DNA of 64,000 nucleotides from UBA685 sp049889495 (lineage in GTDB: Bacteria; Pseudomonadota; Alphaproteobacteria; Puniceispirillales; Puniceispirillaceae). This document shows positions 33,998 through 43,652 of the stretch, one piece after another (the stretch's first letter is position 1; each line of letters opens with the position of its first letter). The notes beneath the pieces are model-generated. The model was given only the letters and a program-made list of their open reading frames with translations, made no database searches and was not told the DNA's origin. The position numbers and the translations under genes were made by a program. The stretch covers positions 12,818 to 76,817 of the forward strand of contig JBMHDH010000071.1 of the NCBI GenBank assembly GCA_049889495.1, written 5' to 3'.

Positions 33998-35605
33998 ATG
34001 GCTTCTTTTTCCTATACAGCGTTATTGCCAGTGGGTGAGGATAGAACCGACTATGAATTGGTGACATCTGATCACGTCTCTCGCATAGAAATTGATGGCG
34101 AGGCCTTTATCAAAGTCGCACCAGAAGGTTTGCGCCTGTTATCAGAACGCGCTTTTAAAGATATTTCCCATTTGTTGCGACCAGCGCATTTGGCACAATT
34201 ACGCGCCATTCTTGATGATCCAGAAGCCACCAAAAATGATCATTTCGTTGCCTTAGAGATGCTGAAAAATGCGGTGATTGCCTCTGATGGGGTTTTGCCA
34301 ATGTGCCAAGATACAGGCACCGCGCTGATCACAGGCACCAGAGGCGAGCGCGTCTTAACGGGCGGTGATGATACCCGCCATCTCTCACAAGGGGTATATG
34401 ATACCTATCAAACAGCCAATTTGCGCTATTCTCAGCTGGCCCCTCTCACTATGTTTGAGGAAAAAAACACAGCCAATAATTTGCCTGCCCAGATTGATTT
34501 ATACGCTGGCAAAGGCGCGGAATATAACCTGACCTTTATCCAAAAAGGCGGCGGGTCAGCAAATAAATCATTTCTCTATCAAAAAACCAAAGCTGTGTTA
34601 AATGAAGACAGCATGATGGAATTTGTTAAAGAAGCCATTATCGGCCTTGGTACTGCGGCATGCCCCCCTTATCACCTTGCGATTGTGATTGGCGGCACAT
34701 CGGCTGAATATACCATGAAAACAGTCAAAAGCGCTTCGATCAAAGCACTTGATAATCTGCCAACATCAGGCAGTGAGCTTGGTCATGGTTGGCGTGATCT
34801 TGGATGGGAAGAGCGCATTCTTCAACTAACAAGAGAGCTTGGCATTGGTGCGCAGTTTGGCGGCAAATATTTCTGTCATGATGTGCGCGTTATTCGCCTG
34901 CCACGTCATGGGGCATCTTGTCCTATTGGCATTGGTGTATCATGTTCTGCTGATCGCCAAGTCAAAGCCAAAATCACAGAAGATGGTATTTTCATTGAAA
35001 AGCTGGAACAAGATCCTGCGAAATATTTGCCTGATTTATCGGATGAGACCGCAGATGATGTGGTCAAAATCGATTTGAACCAGCCCATGGATGAGATCCG
35101 CAAAACCTTAAGCCAATATCCTGTGAAAACGCGCGTCTCTTTATCAGGCCCGTTAATCGTCGCACGTGATATCGCCCATGCGAAATTAAAAGAACGTCTT
35201 GCTGAAACAGGCAGTTTGCCAGATTACATCAAAAATCACCCTGTCTATTATGCAGGGCCTGCGAAAACACCAGATGGCATGGCCTCAGGCTCCTTTGGCC
35301 CAACCACAGCAGGTCGCATGGATTCTTATGTGGCTGAATTCCAAGAAGCAGGCGGCTCTATGGTGATGCTTGCCAAGGGCAACCGATCGGCTTCTGTGCG
35401 GAATGCATGTGCGAAATTTGGCGGTTTCTACCTTGGCTCTATTGGCGGTGTGGCGGCCAAGCTGGCACTAGATGCCATCAAAAAAGTCGAAGTGCTAGAA
35501 TATCCAGAACTAGGCATGGAAGCTGTCTGGAAAATCGAGGTGGAAGATTTCCCTGCCTTTATCGTGATGGATGATAAGGGCAATGATTTCTTCAAAATGG
35601 ATTAA
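33998..35605 (+). CDS. Fumarate hydratase class I (4Fe-4S)
   Basis: 535 residues, the long single-chain FumA/FumB form with fused alpha and beta domains. Cluster ligands are visible: LPMCQDTGTALI near residue 101, AACPPYHLAIVIGG near residue 223 and SCPIGIGVSCSADRQ near residue 307. The C-terminal domain has GPTTAGRMDSYVAEFQEAGG and MLAKGNRSASVRNACAKFGG. It interconverts fumarate and malate in the TCA cycle; the oxygen-sensitive cluster fits with Mrp supply nearby. It shares an end with convergent glcF (four-base overlap). Tartrate dehydratase relatives exist but are split or shorter. Confidence 0.94.
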   Translation: MASFSYTALLPVGEDRTDYELVTSDHVSRIEIDGEAFIKVAPEGLRLLSERAFKDISHLLRPAHLAQLRAILDDPEATKNDHFVALEMLKNAVIASDGVLPMCQDTGTALITGTRGERVLTGGDDTRHLSQGVYDTYQTANLRYSQLAPLTMFEEKNTANNLPAQIDLYAGKGAEYNLTFIQKGGGSANKSFLYQKTKAVLNEDSMMEFVKEAIIGLGTAACPPYHLAIVIGGTSAEYTMKTVKSASIKALDNLPTSGSELGHGWRDLGWEERILQLTRELGIGAQFGGKYFCHDVRVIRLPRHGASCPIGIGVSCSADRQVKAKITEDGIFIEKLEQDPAKYLPDLSDETADDVVKIDLNQPMDEIRKTLSQYPVKTRVSLSGPLIVARDIAHAKLKERLAETGSLPDYIKNHPVYYAGPAKTPDGMASGSFGPTTAGRMDSYVAEFQEAGGSMVMLAKGNRSASVRNACAKFGGFYLGSIGGVAAKLALDAIKKVEVLEYPELGMEAVWKIEVEDFPAFIVMDDKGNDFFKMD

Positions 35606-36906
35606 GCCCGATATTTCTGCGGCAATTCTTTTGGCACCTCACCCCCATAGGCCCAATCAAGCAATGAGATGATGTGCATGATTGGTGCCTCACTGGCAGC
35701 AAGCTGATTAATGCAACCCAAATTCCCAGCGACCACCATATCAGCCTTCATATCATTGATATGTTGTAATTTGCGTGCCTGTAATTGGGATGCCAATTCT
35801 GGTTGTAAGACATTATAGACACCAGCAGACCCACAACAAAGGTGCGATTCTTTCGCTGTCACCACATCAAATCCTGCCTTTGCCAGCAAAGCCTTTGGCG
35901 CATGTGTGATTTTTTGGCCATGCTGAAGCGAACAGGCGGCATGATACCCAATGGTAATCCCCTTCGGCGATAAGGGCGATAACAAATTCGCATCATGCAA
36001 AAATTCAGACACATCTTTTGCGATCGTTGAAATCTCTTTTGCCAAATGCGCATAATCAGGATCATCAGCCAATAAATTTACGTAATCTTTGATGGTGGTA
36101 CCGCAACCAGATGTGTTCACAATCACCGCATCCAGCCCCTCTTTGCTTAACTCTTCTGCCCAGGCAGATACCGCCGCTTTCATGGCTTTTTTCGCACCAG
36201 CATCATCATTAATATGATGAGACAATGCCCCGCAACAATAGGCTTTTTCTTTGACCACCACTTCAACACCAAAGCGGTTTAACAAACGAATGGTGGCCGC
36301 GTTAATATCAGGGTCAATGGCACGTTGCGCACAACCAGCCAATAACGCCACGCGCTTGCCCGCCATCTCAGCAGGGCGATAACGCGCATCACTTGCCCCG
36401 ACAGCGTCCAATTTACGACGCTGTGCAGGGGCCAAATCAAACATCGCGCGCAATCTGCCTGTAAATAAGCCACGCAAAGGCTTCGCTAATCTGGCAAAGA
36501 ATAAGGCGTGATGAAACAAACCAGCACGCGGAATGAGAAAGCCAAGCAATTTGCGCAGCATTTTATCATGCAAATCTCTTGTGCCATTTTCTTCGATATG
36601 CTGGCGGCCCAAATCCACCAAATGCATATAATCCACCCCAGACGGACAAGTCGTTGTGCATGACAAACATGTCAAACAACGATCAAGATGATAGCCTGTC
36701 TCTTCAGATGGCGGCTGTGTATCATTTTCCAACATATCGCGTATCATCCAGATACGCCCCCGCGGGCTATCGCGCTCATCACCTGTTAACACAAAGGTCG
36801 GACAAGTGGCTGTGCAAAAGCCGCAATGCACACATTTACGCAAAATAGAATCAGCTTGGCTGATAAGCGGATTTGCTAATTGTGCTTCGGTAAATCTGGT
36901 TTGCAT
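35602..36906 (-). CDS. glcF: Glycolate oxidase iron-sulfur subunit
   Basis: 434 residues. Two N-terminal 4Fe-4S motifs, CVHCGFCTATCP near residue 25-36 and CLTCLSCTTTCP near residue 77-88, and two CCG (cysteine-rich) domains: AYCCGALSHH near residue 222 and HLCCGSAGVYN near residue 358. GlcF passes electrons from the GlcD/GlcE flavin pair to the quinone pool. It is the third gene of glcD-glcE-glcF, 34 bases after glcE. The Cys pairs are all intact. Distantly related lactate-oxidation LutA proteins lack the partner genes seen here. Confidence 0.95.
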   Translation of the reverse strand: MQTRFTEAQLANPLISQADSILRKCVHCGFCTATCPTFVLTGDERDSPRGRIWMIRDMLENDTQPPSEETGYHLDRCLTCLSCTTTCPSGVDYMHLVDLGRQHIEENGTRDLHDKMLRKLLGFLIPRAGLFHHALFFARLAKPLRGLFTGRLRAMFDLAPAQRRKLDAVGASDARYRPAEMAGKRVALLAGCAQRAIDPDINAATIRLLNRFGVEVVVKEKAYCCGALSHHINDDAGAKKAMKAAVSAWAEELSKEGLDAVIVNTSGCGTTIKDYVNLLADDPDYAHLAKEISTIAKDVSEFLHDANLLSPLSPKGITIGYHAACSLQHGQKITHAPKALLAKAGFDVVTAKESHLCCGSAGVYNVLQPELASQLQARKLQHINDMKADMVVAGNLGCINQLAASEAPIMHIISLLDWAYGGEVPKELPQKYRA

Positions 36907-36940
36907 TTACACATACTCCGATGATCAAATAGGGCCGTTA

Positions 36941-38122
36941 TCACAGCCAGCCAGGGTTTAACAGATTATGCGGATCAAATGACGCTTGAATACGCTTATT
37001 CAAAGCCGCAAGGGCTGGTGCCATTGGCTGGAACACATCAATTTGTGACCGCAAATCCTCTGATCCCTTTATCAAGCTGGCATGCCCCTCACCTCTTTTG
37101 GCAATGGCCGTGCGGATGATCTGATGTGCCCCCTCATCCGCGCAAGCCAACCATAACAGGCCCCCTGCCCAATCCAAATAACCAGAACAAGCCATGTGAT
37201 TTTGAATATCCTCAAGAATGGCAAACCCCTCTGTTGGGGCAACGGATATCCGCCAGATTTGGCTTGCCTCTTCTGGCAAAAGCCGCGCATCACGAATGTC
37301 TTGCCACAAGCCTTGGCTTGCGTCATGCGCCAAGTCATCACAATGACCATAATCAGCCAATGCCGCTTTCATATGGGCCAAGCGATCTGCGACAGACAAC
37401 ACAGCGACTCCCTCTAACCTGATCACTGCCACATGCGCGTTGCGTGCCAAATCATGCATCCCTTTTGGCACAATCGCGGCCGCAGACGCTTCGAATGAGG
37501 TTTGCATCGCCATTTGCACAGCCGCCGCCGCCTTTTGCCCGTCATTACTTGCCACAATTACAGAACAAGATGTCTCTGGGGCTGGCAAAGTTTTCACAGT
37601 GACTTCATCAATTACGGCCATGGTACCAAATGACCCACAAATCAGCTTTGACAGATCATAACCTGTGACATTTTTAACGACCTTTGACCCTGATTTAAAC
37701 GCTGTGCCACGCCCTGAAACAGCCGAGAATCCCAGTAAAAAATCGCGTGCCGCACCAGCAGATAGACGACGTGGCCCAGAAAGATTTGTCATCAAATAAC
37801 CGCCAAGAGACCCTGTTGAAGATGCCCCAAAGACGCGTTCCAAATGCGGCGGCTCAAAAGCCAACATCTGTCCTTTTGCTGCCAAGGCCGCTTCAATGTC
37901 TTGCAACGGCGTTGCGGCATGTGCTGTGATAATCAGCTCTTCAGGCTCATAATCAATAATGCCGCTCATCTGAGAGACATCGAGGATATGATCTGCCGCA
38001 ACCACATTACCAAAGCCTTGTTTTGTACCACGGGCCTGAATGGCAACAGGCGTCTTATCTGCCACAATTTGTTGCAGGCAAGCTTCAAGATCAGAAAAAT
38101 CAGTTGGCGTAAATTGTGTCAT
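36941..38122 (-). CDS. glcE: Glycolate oxidase FAD-binding subunit GlcE
   Basis: 393 residues from the ATG at 38122 (a GTG four codons earlier also exists). It is the shorter flavoprotein of the complex: FAD_binding_4 (AIQARGTKQGFGN near residue 27 and GSLGGYLMTNLSGPRRLS near 107) but a reduced C-terminal domain. GSKVVKNVTGYDLSKLICGS near residue 148 is a GlcE signature. It forms a heterodimer with GlcD. Located between glcD (35 bases upstream) and glcF. Its end DPHNLLNPGWL is typical of the family. Confidence 0.93.
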   Translation of the reverse strand: MTQFTPTDFSDLEACLQQIVADKTPVAIQARGTKQGFGNVVAADHILDVSQMSGIIDYEPEELIITAHAATPLQDIEAALAAKGQMLAFEPPHLERVFGASSTGSLGGYLMTNLSGPRRLSAGAARDFLLGFSAVSGRGTAFKSGSKVVKNVTGYDLSKLICGSFGTMAVIDEVTVKTLPAPETSCSVIVASNDGQKAAAAVQMAMQTSFEASAAAIVPKGMHDLARNAHVAVIRLEGVAVLSVADRLAHMKAALADYGHCDDLAHDASQGLWQDIRDARLLPEEASQIWRISVAPTEGFAILEDIQNHMACSGYLDWAGGLLWLACADEGAHQIIRTAIAKRGEGHASLIKGSEDLRSQIDVFQPMAPALAALNKRIQASFDPHNLLNPGWL

Positions 38123-38157
38123 GACACATCCCAAGCGGTCTACAGCGTGAATAAGAA

Positions 38158-39645
38158 TTAAAAACGTGGCAAATCAGGATGTGGCACATCCCCTTTATGG
38201 ACATGCATGCGCCCCAATTCAGCACAGCGATGCAACACAGGGAACACCTTACCAGGATTTAACAGATGGTTGGGATCAAAGGCACATTTCACACGTTGTT
38301 GTTGCTTTAAATCTTCTTCACTGAACATTTCAGGCATCAAATCGCGTTTTTCAACACCAACCCCATGTTCTCCTGTTAATACCCCGCCCAAAGCCACACA
38401 ATTGCGCAAGATATCATTGCCAAATTCTTCAGCCAGCTCTAATTCGCCTTCCACATTGGCATCAAACAGAATCAGCGGGTGCAAATTGCCATCACCTGCA
38501 TGGAACACATTGGCCACGCGAAGCCCGTATTTTTGGCTCATTGAGGCCATGCGTGTTAACATTTCAGGCAAAGCCTTGCGCGGAATGGTCCCATCCATAC
38601 ATAAATAATCTGGCGAAATACGGCCCACCGCAGGGAACGCCGATTTACGTCCTGCCCAGAATTGATTTCGCTCTTCTTCGCTATGGCTTAATCGCACAGA
38701 GCTTGCGCCAGATTGGCTAACAATCTCACCCACACGTTCCAACAGAAAATCAACTTCGACCTCAGGGCCATCAAGCTCGACAATCAAGAGTGCCGCCGCA
38801 TCACGGGGATAGCCCACATTCACAAAATCTTCAGCCGCATTAATCGCAGGCGCATCCATCATTTCCATGCCAGCAGGGATAATCCCAGCGGCAATCACAT
38901 TGCTGACCGCTTGACCTGCCTCTTGTGCAGAATCAAACCCCACCAACATCGCGCGCTGGCTCGCAGGTTTTTTCAAAATACGCACTGTGACTTCTGTCAC
39001 CACCCCAAGCAAGCCTTCAGACCCTGTCATTAAACCCAGAATATCCAAACTGCCTGAATCAAGATATTTGCCGCCGATACGCAAAATCTCGCCATCAATG
39101 GTGACAATTTCCACACCCAAAACATTATTGGTGGTCAGACCATATTTCAGACAATGCACCCCACCTGAATTCTCAGCGATATTGCCACCAATCGAACAAG
39201 CAATTTGGCTTGACGGATCAGGTGCATAATAAAAGCCCTGATCTTCTACCGCATGGGTAATGCCCAAATTTGTCACACCAGGTTGCGTGATCACACAGCG
39301 ATTATCAAAATCAATATCCAGAATTTGGTTAAATTTCCCAAGACCAAGCAAAACGCCATCTGCCAATGGCAACGCCCCACCTGATAATGAGGTACCTGCC
39401 CCACGCGGCACCACCTTAATCTCATGATCACGGCACCATTTCATGACATCTGCCACCTGCTGGGTTGTCTCTGGCAACACCACCAGAAGCGGCATTTGTC
39501 GGTAAGCAGACAGGCCATCGGCATCATATGCTTTCATTGACGCTTCATTATCAATGACACAGGCGGCTGGCAGTACGCTGCGCAAACCTGCGGCAATCTC
39601 TGCACGGCGGTCAATCACTGTTTGATCAGCTTTCGGCATTTGCAT
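38158..39645 (-). CDS. glcD: Glycolate oxidase FAD-linked subunit GlcD
   Basis: 495 residues; the first gene of glcDEF. The FAD pocket VVPRGAGTSLSGGALPLADG is near residue 76-95 and GGNIAENSGGVHCLKYGLTT near 153-172. The C-terminal oxidase domain has VFHAGDGNLHPLILFD and LTGEHGVGVEKRDLM. With GlcE and GlcF it oxidises glycolate to glyoxylate at the membrane. In the sea, glycolate is a major product of algae, so this supports a heterotrophic diet of algal exudates (inference). A possible phosphoglycolate phosphatase lies at 53140. About 195 bases separate it from rpmJ. Confidence 0.95.
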   Translation of the reverse strand: MQMPKADQTVIDRRAEIAAGLRSVLPAACVIDNEASMKAYDADGLSAYRQMPLLVVLPETTQQVADVMKWCRDHEIKVVPRGAGTSLSGGALPLADGVLLGLGKFNQILDIDFDNRCVITQPGVTNLGITHAVEDQGFYYAPDPSSQIACSIGGNIAENSGGVHCLKYGLTTNNVLGVEIVTIDGEILRIGGKYLDSGSLDILGLMTGSEGLLGVVTEVTVRILKKPASQRAMLVGFDSAQEAGQAVSNVIAAGIIPAGMEMMDAPAINAAEDFVNVGYPRDAAALLIVELDGPEVEVDFLLERVGEIVSQSGASSVRLSHSEEERNQFWAGRKSAFPAVGRISPDYLCMDGTIPRKALPEMLTRMASMSQKYGLRVANVFHAGDGNLHPLILFDANVEGELELAEEFGNDILRNCVALGGVLTGEHGVGVEKRDLMPEMFSEEDLKQQQRVKCAFDPNHLLNPGKVFPVLHRCAELGRMHVHKGDVPHPDLPRF

Positions 39646-39774
39646 AACCCGAACCCCTTTGATTGGATATAAAGATCTCGCCCTTAAAATAGAGCGCGCA
39701 AGGTCACTTGTCGACCATAAGACAAACAGTTAATGAAAAGCCTTTCCATAATGCGGAACAATGAAATCAGACAC

Positions 39775-39799
39775 AAAAAAACCGGCTAGGTGCCGGTTT
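39775..39799 (-). terminator. Intrinsic terminator after rpmJ
   Basis: On the minus strand AAACCGGC pairs with GCCGGTTT around ACCTA, followed by about six T. It lies 42 bases after the rpmJ stop. The remainder of the 195-base gap up to glcD shows no other feature. Confidence 0.88.
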
Positions 39800-39840
39800 C
39801 ATGTTCAAACACTGTTTGACTGTCTTAAAAGACCACTGCC

Positions 39841-39966
39841 TTAGCCCTGACGAGCCTTAAGACGAGGGTTCTTTTTGTTGATCACATAAAGACGACCTTT
39901 ACGACGGACAACCTGACAGTTACGGTCACGTGACTTCAGTGTTTTTAAAGAGCTGACGACTTTCAT
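39841..39966 (-). CDS. rpmJ: 50S ribosomal protein L36
   Basis: 41 residues beginning MKVVSSLKTLKSRDRNCQVV, very basic, ending NPRLKARQG. This is the 41-residue L36 paralogue form common in alpha- and gammaproteobacteria, with one Cys (NCQVV) and no CxxC-CxH zinc motif, the C-minus type. Zinc-free L36 paralogues often replace the zinc form under zinc starvation; in alphaproteobacteria the C-minus protein is often the only copy. It stands alone between msrA and glcD, not in the spc ribosomal operon. A strong intrinsic terminator follows it. Confidence 0.95.
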   Translation of the reverse strand: MKVVSSLKTLKSRDRNCQVVRRKGRLYVINKKNPRLKARQG

Positions 39967-40079
39967 GACGCGCCTCATTCCTTAGAATTCTTAACAAGTG
40001 AGTGGGGAACATAGCCCCAAGCGAACAACACGTCAAGTCACATATCACAAGAAATTATGCTTTTTCTTGTTCCTGTGCC

Positions 40080-40724
40080 TTATTCAGGTGACGCCAAGCA
40101 AACGCCAGTGCCTTTTAACCCGCAATAGCCATGCGGCACCTTATGCAAATATTGCTGATGCGCATCTTCCGCATAATAAAAAATCTGGTTTGCCATAATA
40201 TCTGTGGTGACGGGGCCCATCCCTGCTTTTGCCAGTGCCACCCCATAAGATTTGGCAGACTCTCTTGCGATTTGCAGATCATCTTCATTATCTGTGTAAA
40301 TCACAGACCGATATTGCGTGCCAACATCATTGCCTTGCCTGTTGCCTTGTGTTGGGTCATGTTCTTCAAAAAAGACTTTTAACAAGTGTTCCAACGAAAT
40401 GATTTGCGGATCATAGCTGATTAACACCACCTCACTATGGCCAGTGCGTCCAGAACACACCTCTTCATAAGTGGGGTTTGGCGTCATGCCGCCAGCATAA
40501 CCCACCGCTGTGGTATAAACCCCATCCATTTGCCAGAACAGGCGTTCCGCCCCCCAAAAACACCCCATACCGACAATAATTTGGCGATAAGCAGGCGGAA
40601 ATGGCGGCTGAATAGGCCGTCCATGCACTGCATGTGGTTTTGGATTCACAATGGGATCAGCGCGCCCTGGCAAAGCTTCTGCGTCATCTGGCAAGCGTGA
40701 TTTAAAAGGATTTGAGAATAGCAT
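40080..40724 (-). CDS. msrA: Peptide methionine sulfoxide reductase A
   Basis: 214 residues from the ATG at 40724, which follows GGGAGAG by seven bases; another start six codons upstream is less likely. The catalytic Cys sits in VGMGCFWGAERLFWQMDGVY (GCFWG), then VGYAGG and GHSEVVLI. The segment EEHDPTQGNRQGNDVGTQYRS is diagnostic and ALLHVKVF-like strands surround it. It reduces methionine-S-sulfoxide in proteins using thioredoxin. A C-terminal resolving Cys is likely in HGYCGLKGTGVCL. The first ~40 residues are an N-terminal extension common in this subgroup. Confidence 0.95.
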   Translation of the reverse strand: MLFSNPFKSRLPDDAEALPGRADPIVNPKPHAVHGRPIQPPFPPAYRQIIVGMGCFWGAERLFWQMDGVYTTAVGYAGGMTPNPTYEEVCSGRTGHSEVVLISYDPQIISLEHLLKVFFEEHDPTQGNRQGNDVGTQYRSVIYTDNEDDLQIARESAKSYGVALAKAGMGPVTTDIMANQIFYYAEDAHQQYLHKVPHGYCGLKGTGVCLASPE

Positions 40725-40828
40725 AGCGTATCTCTCCCACAAGCAACATGTTAGGCCCCTGACGGGCTGTTATCTTATACATGGGCACCAGCATCAAACA
40801 AGACAAGTCACCAGTGCTGATCTTATCG

Positions 40829-42031
40829 TTATTTTGATATCTTTAATGATTGGATGCCAGGCAATATTTTACCTTCTAGCCATTCCAAAAAGGCCCCACC
40901 CGCCAATGACAAATAGCTAAAATCATCTGCAACACCAGCGACATTTAATGCAGCAACCGTATCACCGCCGCCTGCGACAGATACCAATTTGCCCTGTTTG
41001 GTTTGCTGGGCCACCTCTTGTGCTACCGCAATGGTTGCTGTATCAAAAGGCGCCATCTCAAACGCCCCCATCGGCCCATTCCATAACACAGTCTTTGCGT
41101 TGCGAATCATGTCTTGTGCTTGCGCAATCGAAGCAGGCCCAATATCAAGCATCATTTCACCATCTGCCATCGCATCATTGGCAATGGCGCGGTGGGCCGC
41201 ACCAGCGGCAAATTCCGTGGCGGCCAGCCCATCAACTGGCAATAAAATCTGGCAATGGGACGCCTCTGCCTTTGCCATAATCTTTTTCGCAGTATCATAT
41301 AAATCAGCTTCACGAAGCGAGGCTTTCATATCAATCCCAAGCGCGCCCAAAAAGCTGTTCGCCATGCCGCCACCCAAAATAATCGCATCTGTGCGTGTCA
41401 CAAGGTTTTCTAAGACCGCCAATTTGGTCGATACTTTTGCGCCGCCTACCACAGCGACAACAGGCTTTTCTGGCGCAACCAGCACGTCTGATAAGGCTTG
41501 TAATTCTGAAGCCAAAGAATCACCGACATAAGACGGCAGATGATTGGTAATGGCTTGTGTTGACGCATGGGCGCGATGCGCGGCTGAAAACGCATCTTGA
41601 ACAAAGACATCACCCAATGTGGCAAGCTGGCTGGCAAAGTCATCATCATTGGCTTCTTCTTCTGGCCAAAAACGCAAATTCTCGCCAAGCACAACATCCC
41701 CATCCTGTAATGATTGGCACTGATTGCAGGCCTCTTGCGACAACAAATCAGCAATCAAAGGCACCTCTTTTCCAAGAGCCTTACTTACATAAGACGCAAT
41801 TGGGGCCAATGAAAGTTCAGGCACAATTTTGCCTTTCGGGCGTCCCAAATGGCTTAACAATACCAAACGCGCACCCTGCTCCATAAGCCGCCTTAACCCT
41901 GGGATAATGCGTGTTATTCTTGTGTCATCTGTGATCATGCCCTCTTTTAGGGGCACATTGAAATCCACGCGGATCAGGCATATTTTACCGCTTAAATCAT
42001 TATGTGATGCGATGTTAAAATCGTTCAGCAT
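40829..42031 (-). CDS. pgk: Phosphoglycerate kinase
   Basis: 400 residues. The N-terminal domain has ICLIRVDFNVPLKEG and VLLSHLGRPKG for 3-phosphoglycerate binding; the C-terminal domain carries KPVVAVVGGAKVSTKLAVL and the nucleotide loop VSVAGGGDTVAALN. VLWNGPMGAFE is the ATP-side hinge. It catalyses the ATP-yielding step of glycolysis or its reverse in gluconeogenesis. It stands alone here; neither gap nor fba is next to it. Length is normal and all motifs are intact. Confidence 0.96.
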   Translation of the reverse strand: MLNDFNIASHNDLSGKICLIRVDFNVPLKEGMITDDTRITRIIPGLRRLMEQGARLVLLSHLGRPKGKIVPELSLAPIASYVSKALGKEVPLIADLLSQEACNQCQSLQDGDVVLGENLRFWPEEEANDDDFASQLATLGDVFVQDAFSAAHRAHASTQAITNHLPSYVGDSLASELQALSDVLVAPEKPVVAVVGGAKVSTKLAVLENLVTRTDAIILGGGMANSFLGALGIDMKASLREADLYDTAKKIMAKAEASHCQILLPVDGLAATEFAAGAAHRAIANDAMADGEMMLDIGPASIAQAQDMIRNAKTVLWNGPMGAFEMAPFDTATIAVAQEVAQQTKQGKLVSVAGGGDTVAALNVAGVADDFSYLSLAGGAFLEWLEGKILPGIQSLKISK

Positions 42032-42176
42032 GACAAAACCTTTTTTCTCTAGTAGAAAATCACGTCACTATGTAACACAGATTTGTTATTCTGACAGTGA
42101 AAAGTAAAAACTGGCAAAACAACAAAACGCGCCTTTGGGCCAATTGTGACAAGAAAATAAAAGAGGTTTCATTTCC

Positions 42177-42605
42177 ATGTCCGATAAGATTATACCACCA
42201 TTTCATCTGGCATTTGCCGTGACAGATTTACAAAAGACAGAAAGCTTTTTTGTCGATTTATTGGGATGCGAGACAGGACGGCGTTCTGAAAGATGGATTG
42301 ATTTTGATTTTTTTGGTCATCAAATCACGGCGCATCTGGTGGATGGTGATTTGCCATCTGCTGAGACCAACCCCGTTGATGGGGAAAAAGTCCCCTCTCG
42401 CCATTTTGGGGCAATTCTTGAATGGGATCAGTGGCAGGCCCTGTCAAAGCGTTTGCAAGATGCCAAGATCAGCTTTTTGATCGAACCGCAAATTCGTTTT
42501 GCAGGTGAAGTGGGCGAACAAGCCACCATGTTTTTCCGTGACCCATCTGGCAATGCGCTGGAATTTAAAGCCTTTAAAGACCAATCCATGATCTTTGCGA
42601 AATAA
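42177..42605 (+). CDS. VOC-superfamily (glyoxalase/dioxygenase-fold) protein
   Basis: 142 residues with the paired beta-alpha-beta-beta-beta modules of the vicinal oxygen chelate fold: PFHLAFAVTDLQKTESFFVDLLGCETGRR opens module one and the second ends PSGNALEFKAF, where the metal-binding Glu is expected. HLAFAV provides a metal His. It resembles the small glyoxalase-like proteins annotated as VOC family. Function within the superfamily cannot be fixed. It is divergent from pgk with 145 bases between and is followed by azlC at about 28 bases, so could be cotranscribed with azlCD. Confidence 0.75.
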   Translation: MSDKIIPPFHLAFAVTDLQKTESFFVDLLGCETGRRSERWIDFDFFGHQITAHLVDGDLPSAETNPVDGEKVPSRHFGAILEWDQWQALSKRLQDAKISFLIEPQIRFAGEVGEQATMFFRDPSGNALEFKAFKDQSMIFAK

Positions 42606-42633
42606 AGATTTTCACCAAAGAGACCTTTTTTTG

Positions 42634-43341
42634 ATGCAAACCCCGATCACCGCCAGACAGGAATTTTTCGCTGGCATAAAAGATATCTTGCCCTTGCAAT
42701 TTGGTATCATCCCCTTTGGCACCGCCTTTGGGGTTTTGGGTGTTGATGCTGGCCTGACATCATGGCAGACCTTTTTCATGTCCAGCTTACTATTTGCGGG
42801 CACCAGCCAAATCATTTTTGCCCAGCTTGTGTCAATCGCAACACCTGTGCCGATCATCCTCAGCTCTGTGGCAGCCTTAAATGCCCGCCATTTGCTCTAT
42901 TCTGCTTCGATTTCAGCCTATCTTCGCCATTTGCCTTTGCGCTGGAAAATCCCACTTGCCTATCTCTTAACAGATGAAGCATTTGCCACCTCGATCATTC
43001 GCTATCAACAAAAACCAGCCAATGATGTGATGCATTATCACCTGCTTGGCTCTGGCCTTACCCTATGGTCAGTCTGGCAGCTCTCCACCGCGATTGGGGT
43101 TCTTGCGGGTCATGCCATCCCAGACAGCTTGTCTTTGGGCTTTGTGATTCCACTGATTTTCCTAGCGATCATCTTACCCTTAATCAAAAGCAAGGTCGAA
43201 ATTGCAACACTGATTGTCAGCACAACTTGTGTCTTTTTATTCGCCCATTTGCCCTATAATTTATGGCTGTTAATTGCCGCTATCGCAGGCATTATCGCAG
43301 GCGTCATCACAGACAGCCTCGCCGCTCGGGGTGTGATATGA
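42634..43341 (+). CDS. azlC: AzlC family branched-chain amino-acid exporter, large subunit
   Basis: 235 residues from the ATG at 42634; the frame is open earlier but that part overlaps the VOC gene. About five or six membrane spans. PLQFGIIPFGTAFGVLGVDAG near residue 19-39 and TSQIIFAQLV and NARHLLYSASISAYLRHLP are characteristic of AzlC/YgaZ. With AzlD it exports branched-chain amino acids or analogues. It overlaps azlD by four bases (ATGA), indicating coupled translation and equal dosage. The ilv operon is elsewhere in the window. Confidence 0.9.
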   Translation: MQTPITARQEFFAGIKDILPLQFGIIPFGTAFGVLGVDAGLTSWQTFFMSSLLFAGTSQIIFAQLVSIATPVPIILSSVAALNARHLLYSASISAYLRHLPLRWKIPLAYLLTDEAFATSIIRYQQKPANDVMHYHLLGSGLTLWSVWQLSTAIGVLAGHAIPDSLSLGFVIPLIFLAIILPLIKSKVEIATLIVSTTCVFLFAHLPYNLWLLIAAIAGIIAGVITDSLAARGVI

Positions 43342-43652
43342 TTTGGCTTGTTATCATCATCAGCGGCATGATCACTTTTGCGATGCGCTTTGTGTTTTTA
43401 ACGCCTCTTATGCCAAAAGATATCTCACCTGCCATGACAACAGCCATGCGGCTGGTGCCAATTGCGGTGTTATGGACCATCATTGTTGCTGAAATCTTCT
43501 TATCTGGCCAAGCGGTAGCAGATCCGCTTACCAACCCGCGCCTTTATGCCGCCGCTCTTGCGCTGATTGTGGCATGGTTCAGCAAATCAGTCATTGCCAC
43601 CATTGGGGTGGGTTTGCCAGCCTTATGGGCGTTTGATTATTTTTTGCCCTAA
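43338..43652 (+). CDS. azlD: AzlD family branched-chain amino-acid exporter, small subunit
   Basis: 104 residues, three to four membrane spans, starting MIWLVIIISGMITFAMRFVF. The start is fixed by the ATGA overlap with azlC; a longer frame at 43263 lies inside azlC. RLVPIAVLWTIIVAEIFL and the C-terminal VIATIGVGLPALWAFDYF resemble AzlD/YgaH. It completes the two-part exporter. The 3' end overlaps the end of the convergent EamA gene by 30 bases. Confidence 0.88.
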   Translation: MIWLVIIISGMITFAMRFVFLTPLMPKDISPAMTTAMRLVPIAVLWTIIVAEIFLSGQAVADPLTNPRLYAAALALIVAWFSKSVIATIGVGLPALWAFDYFLP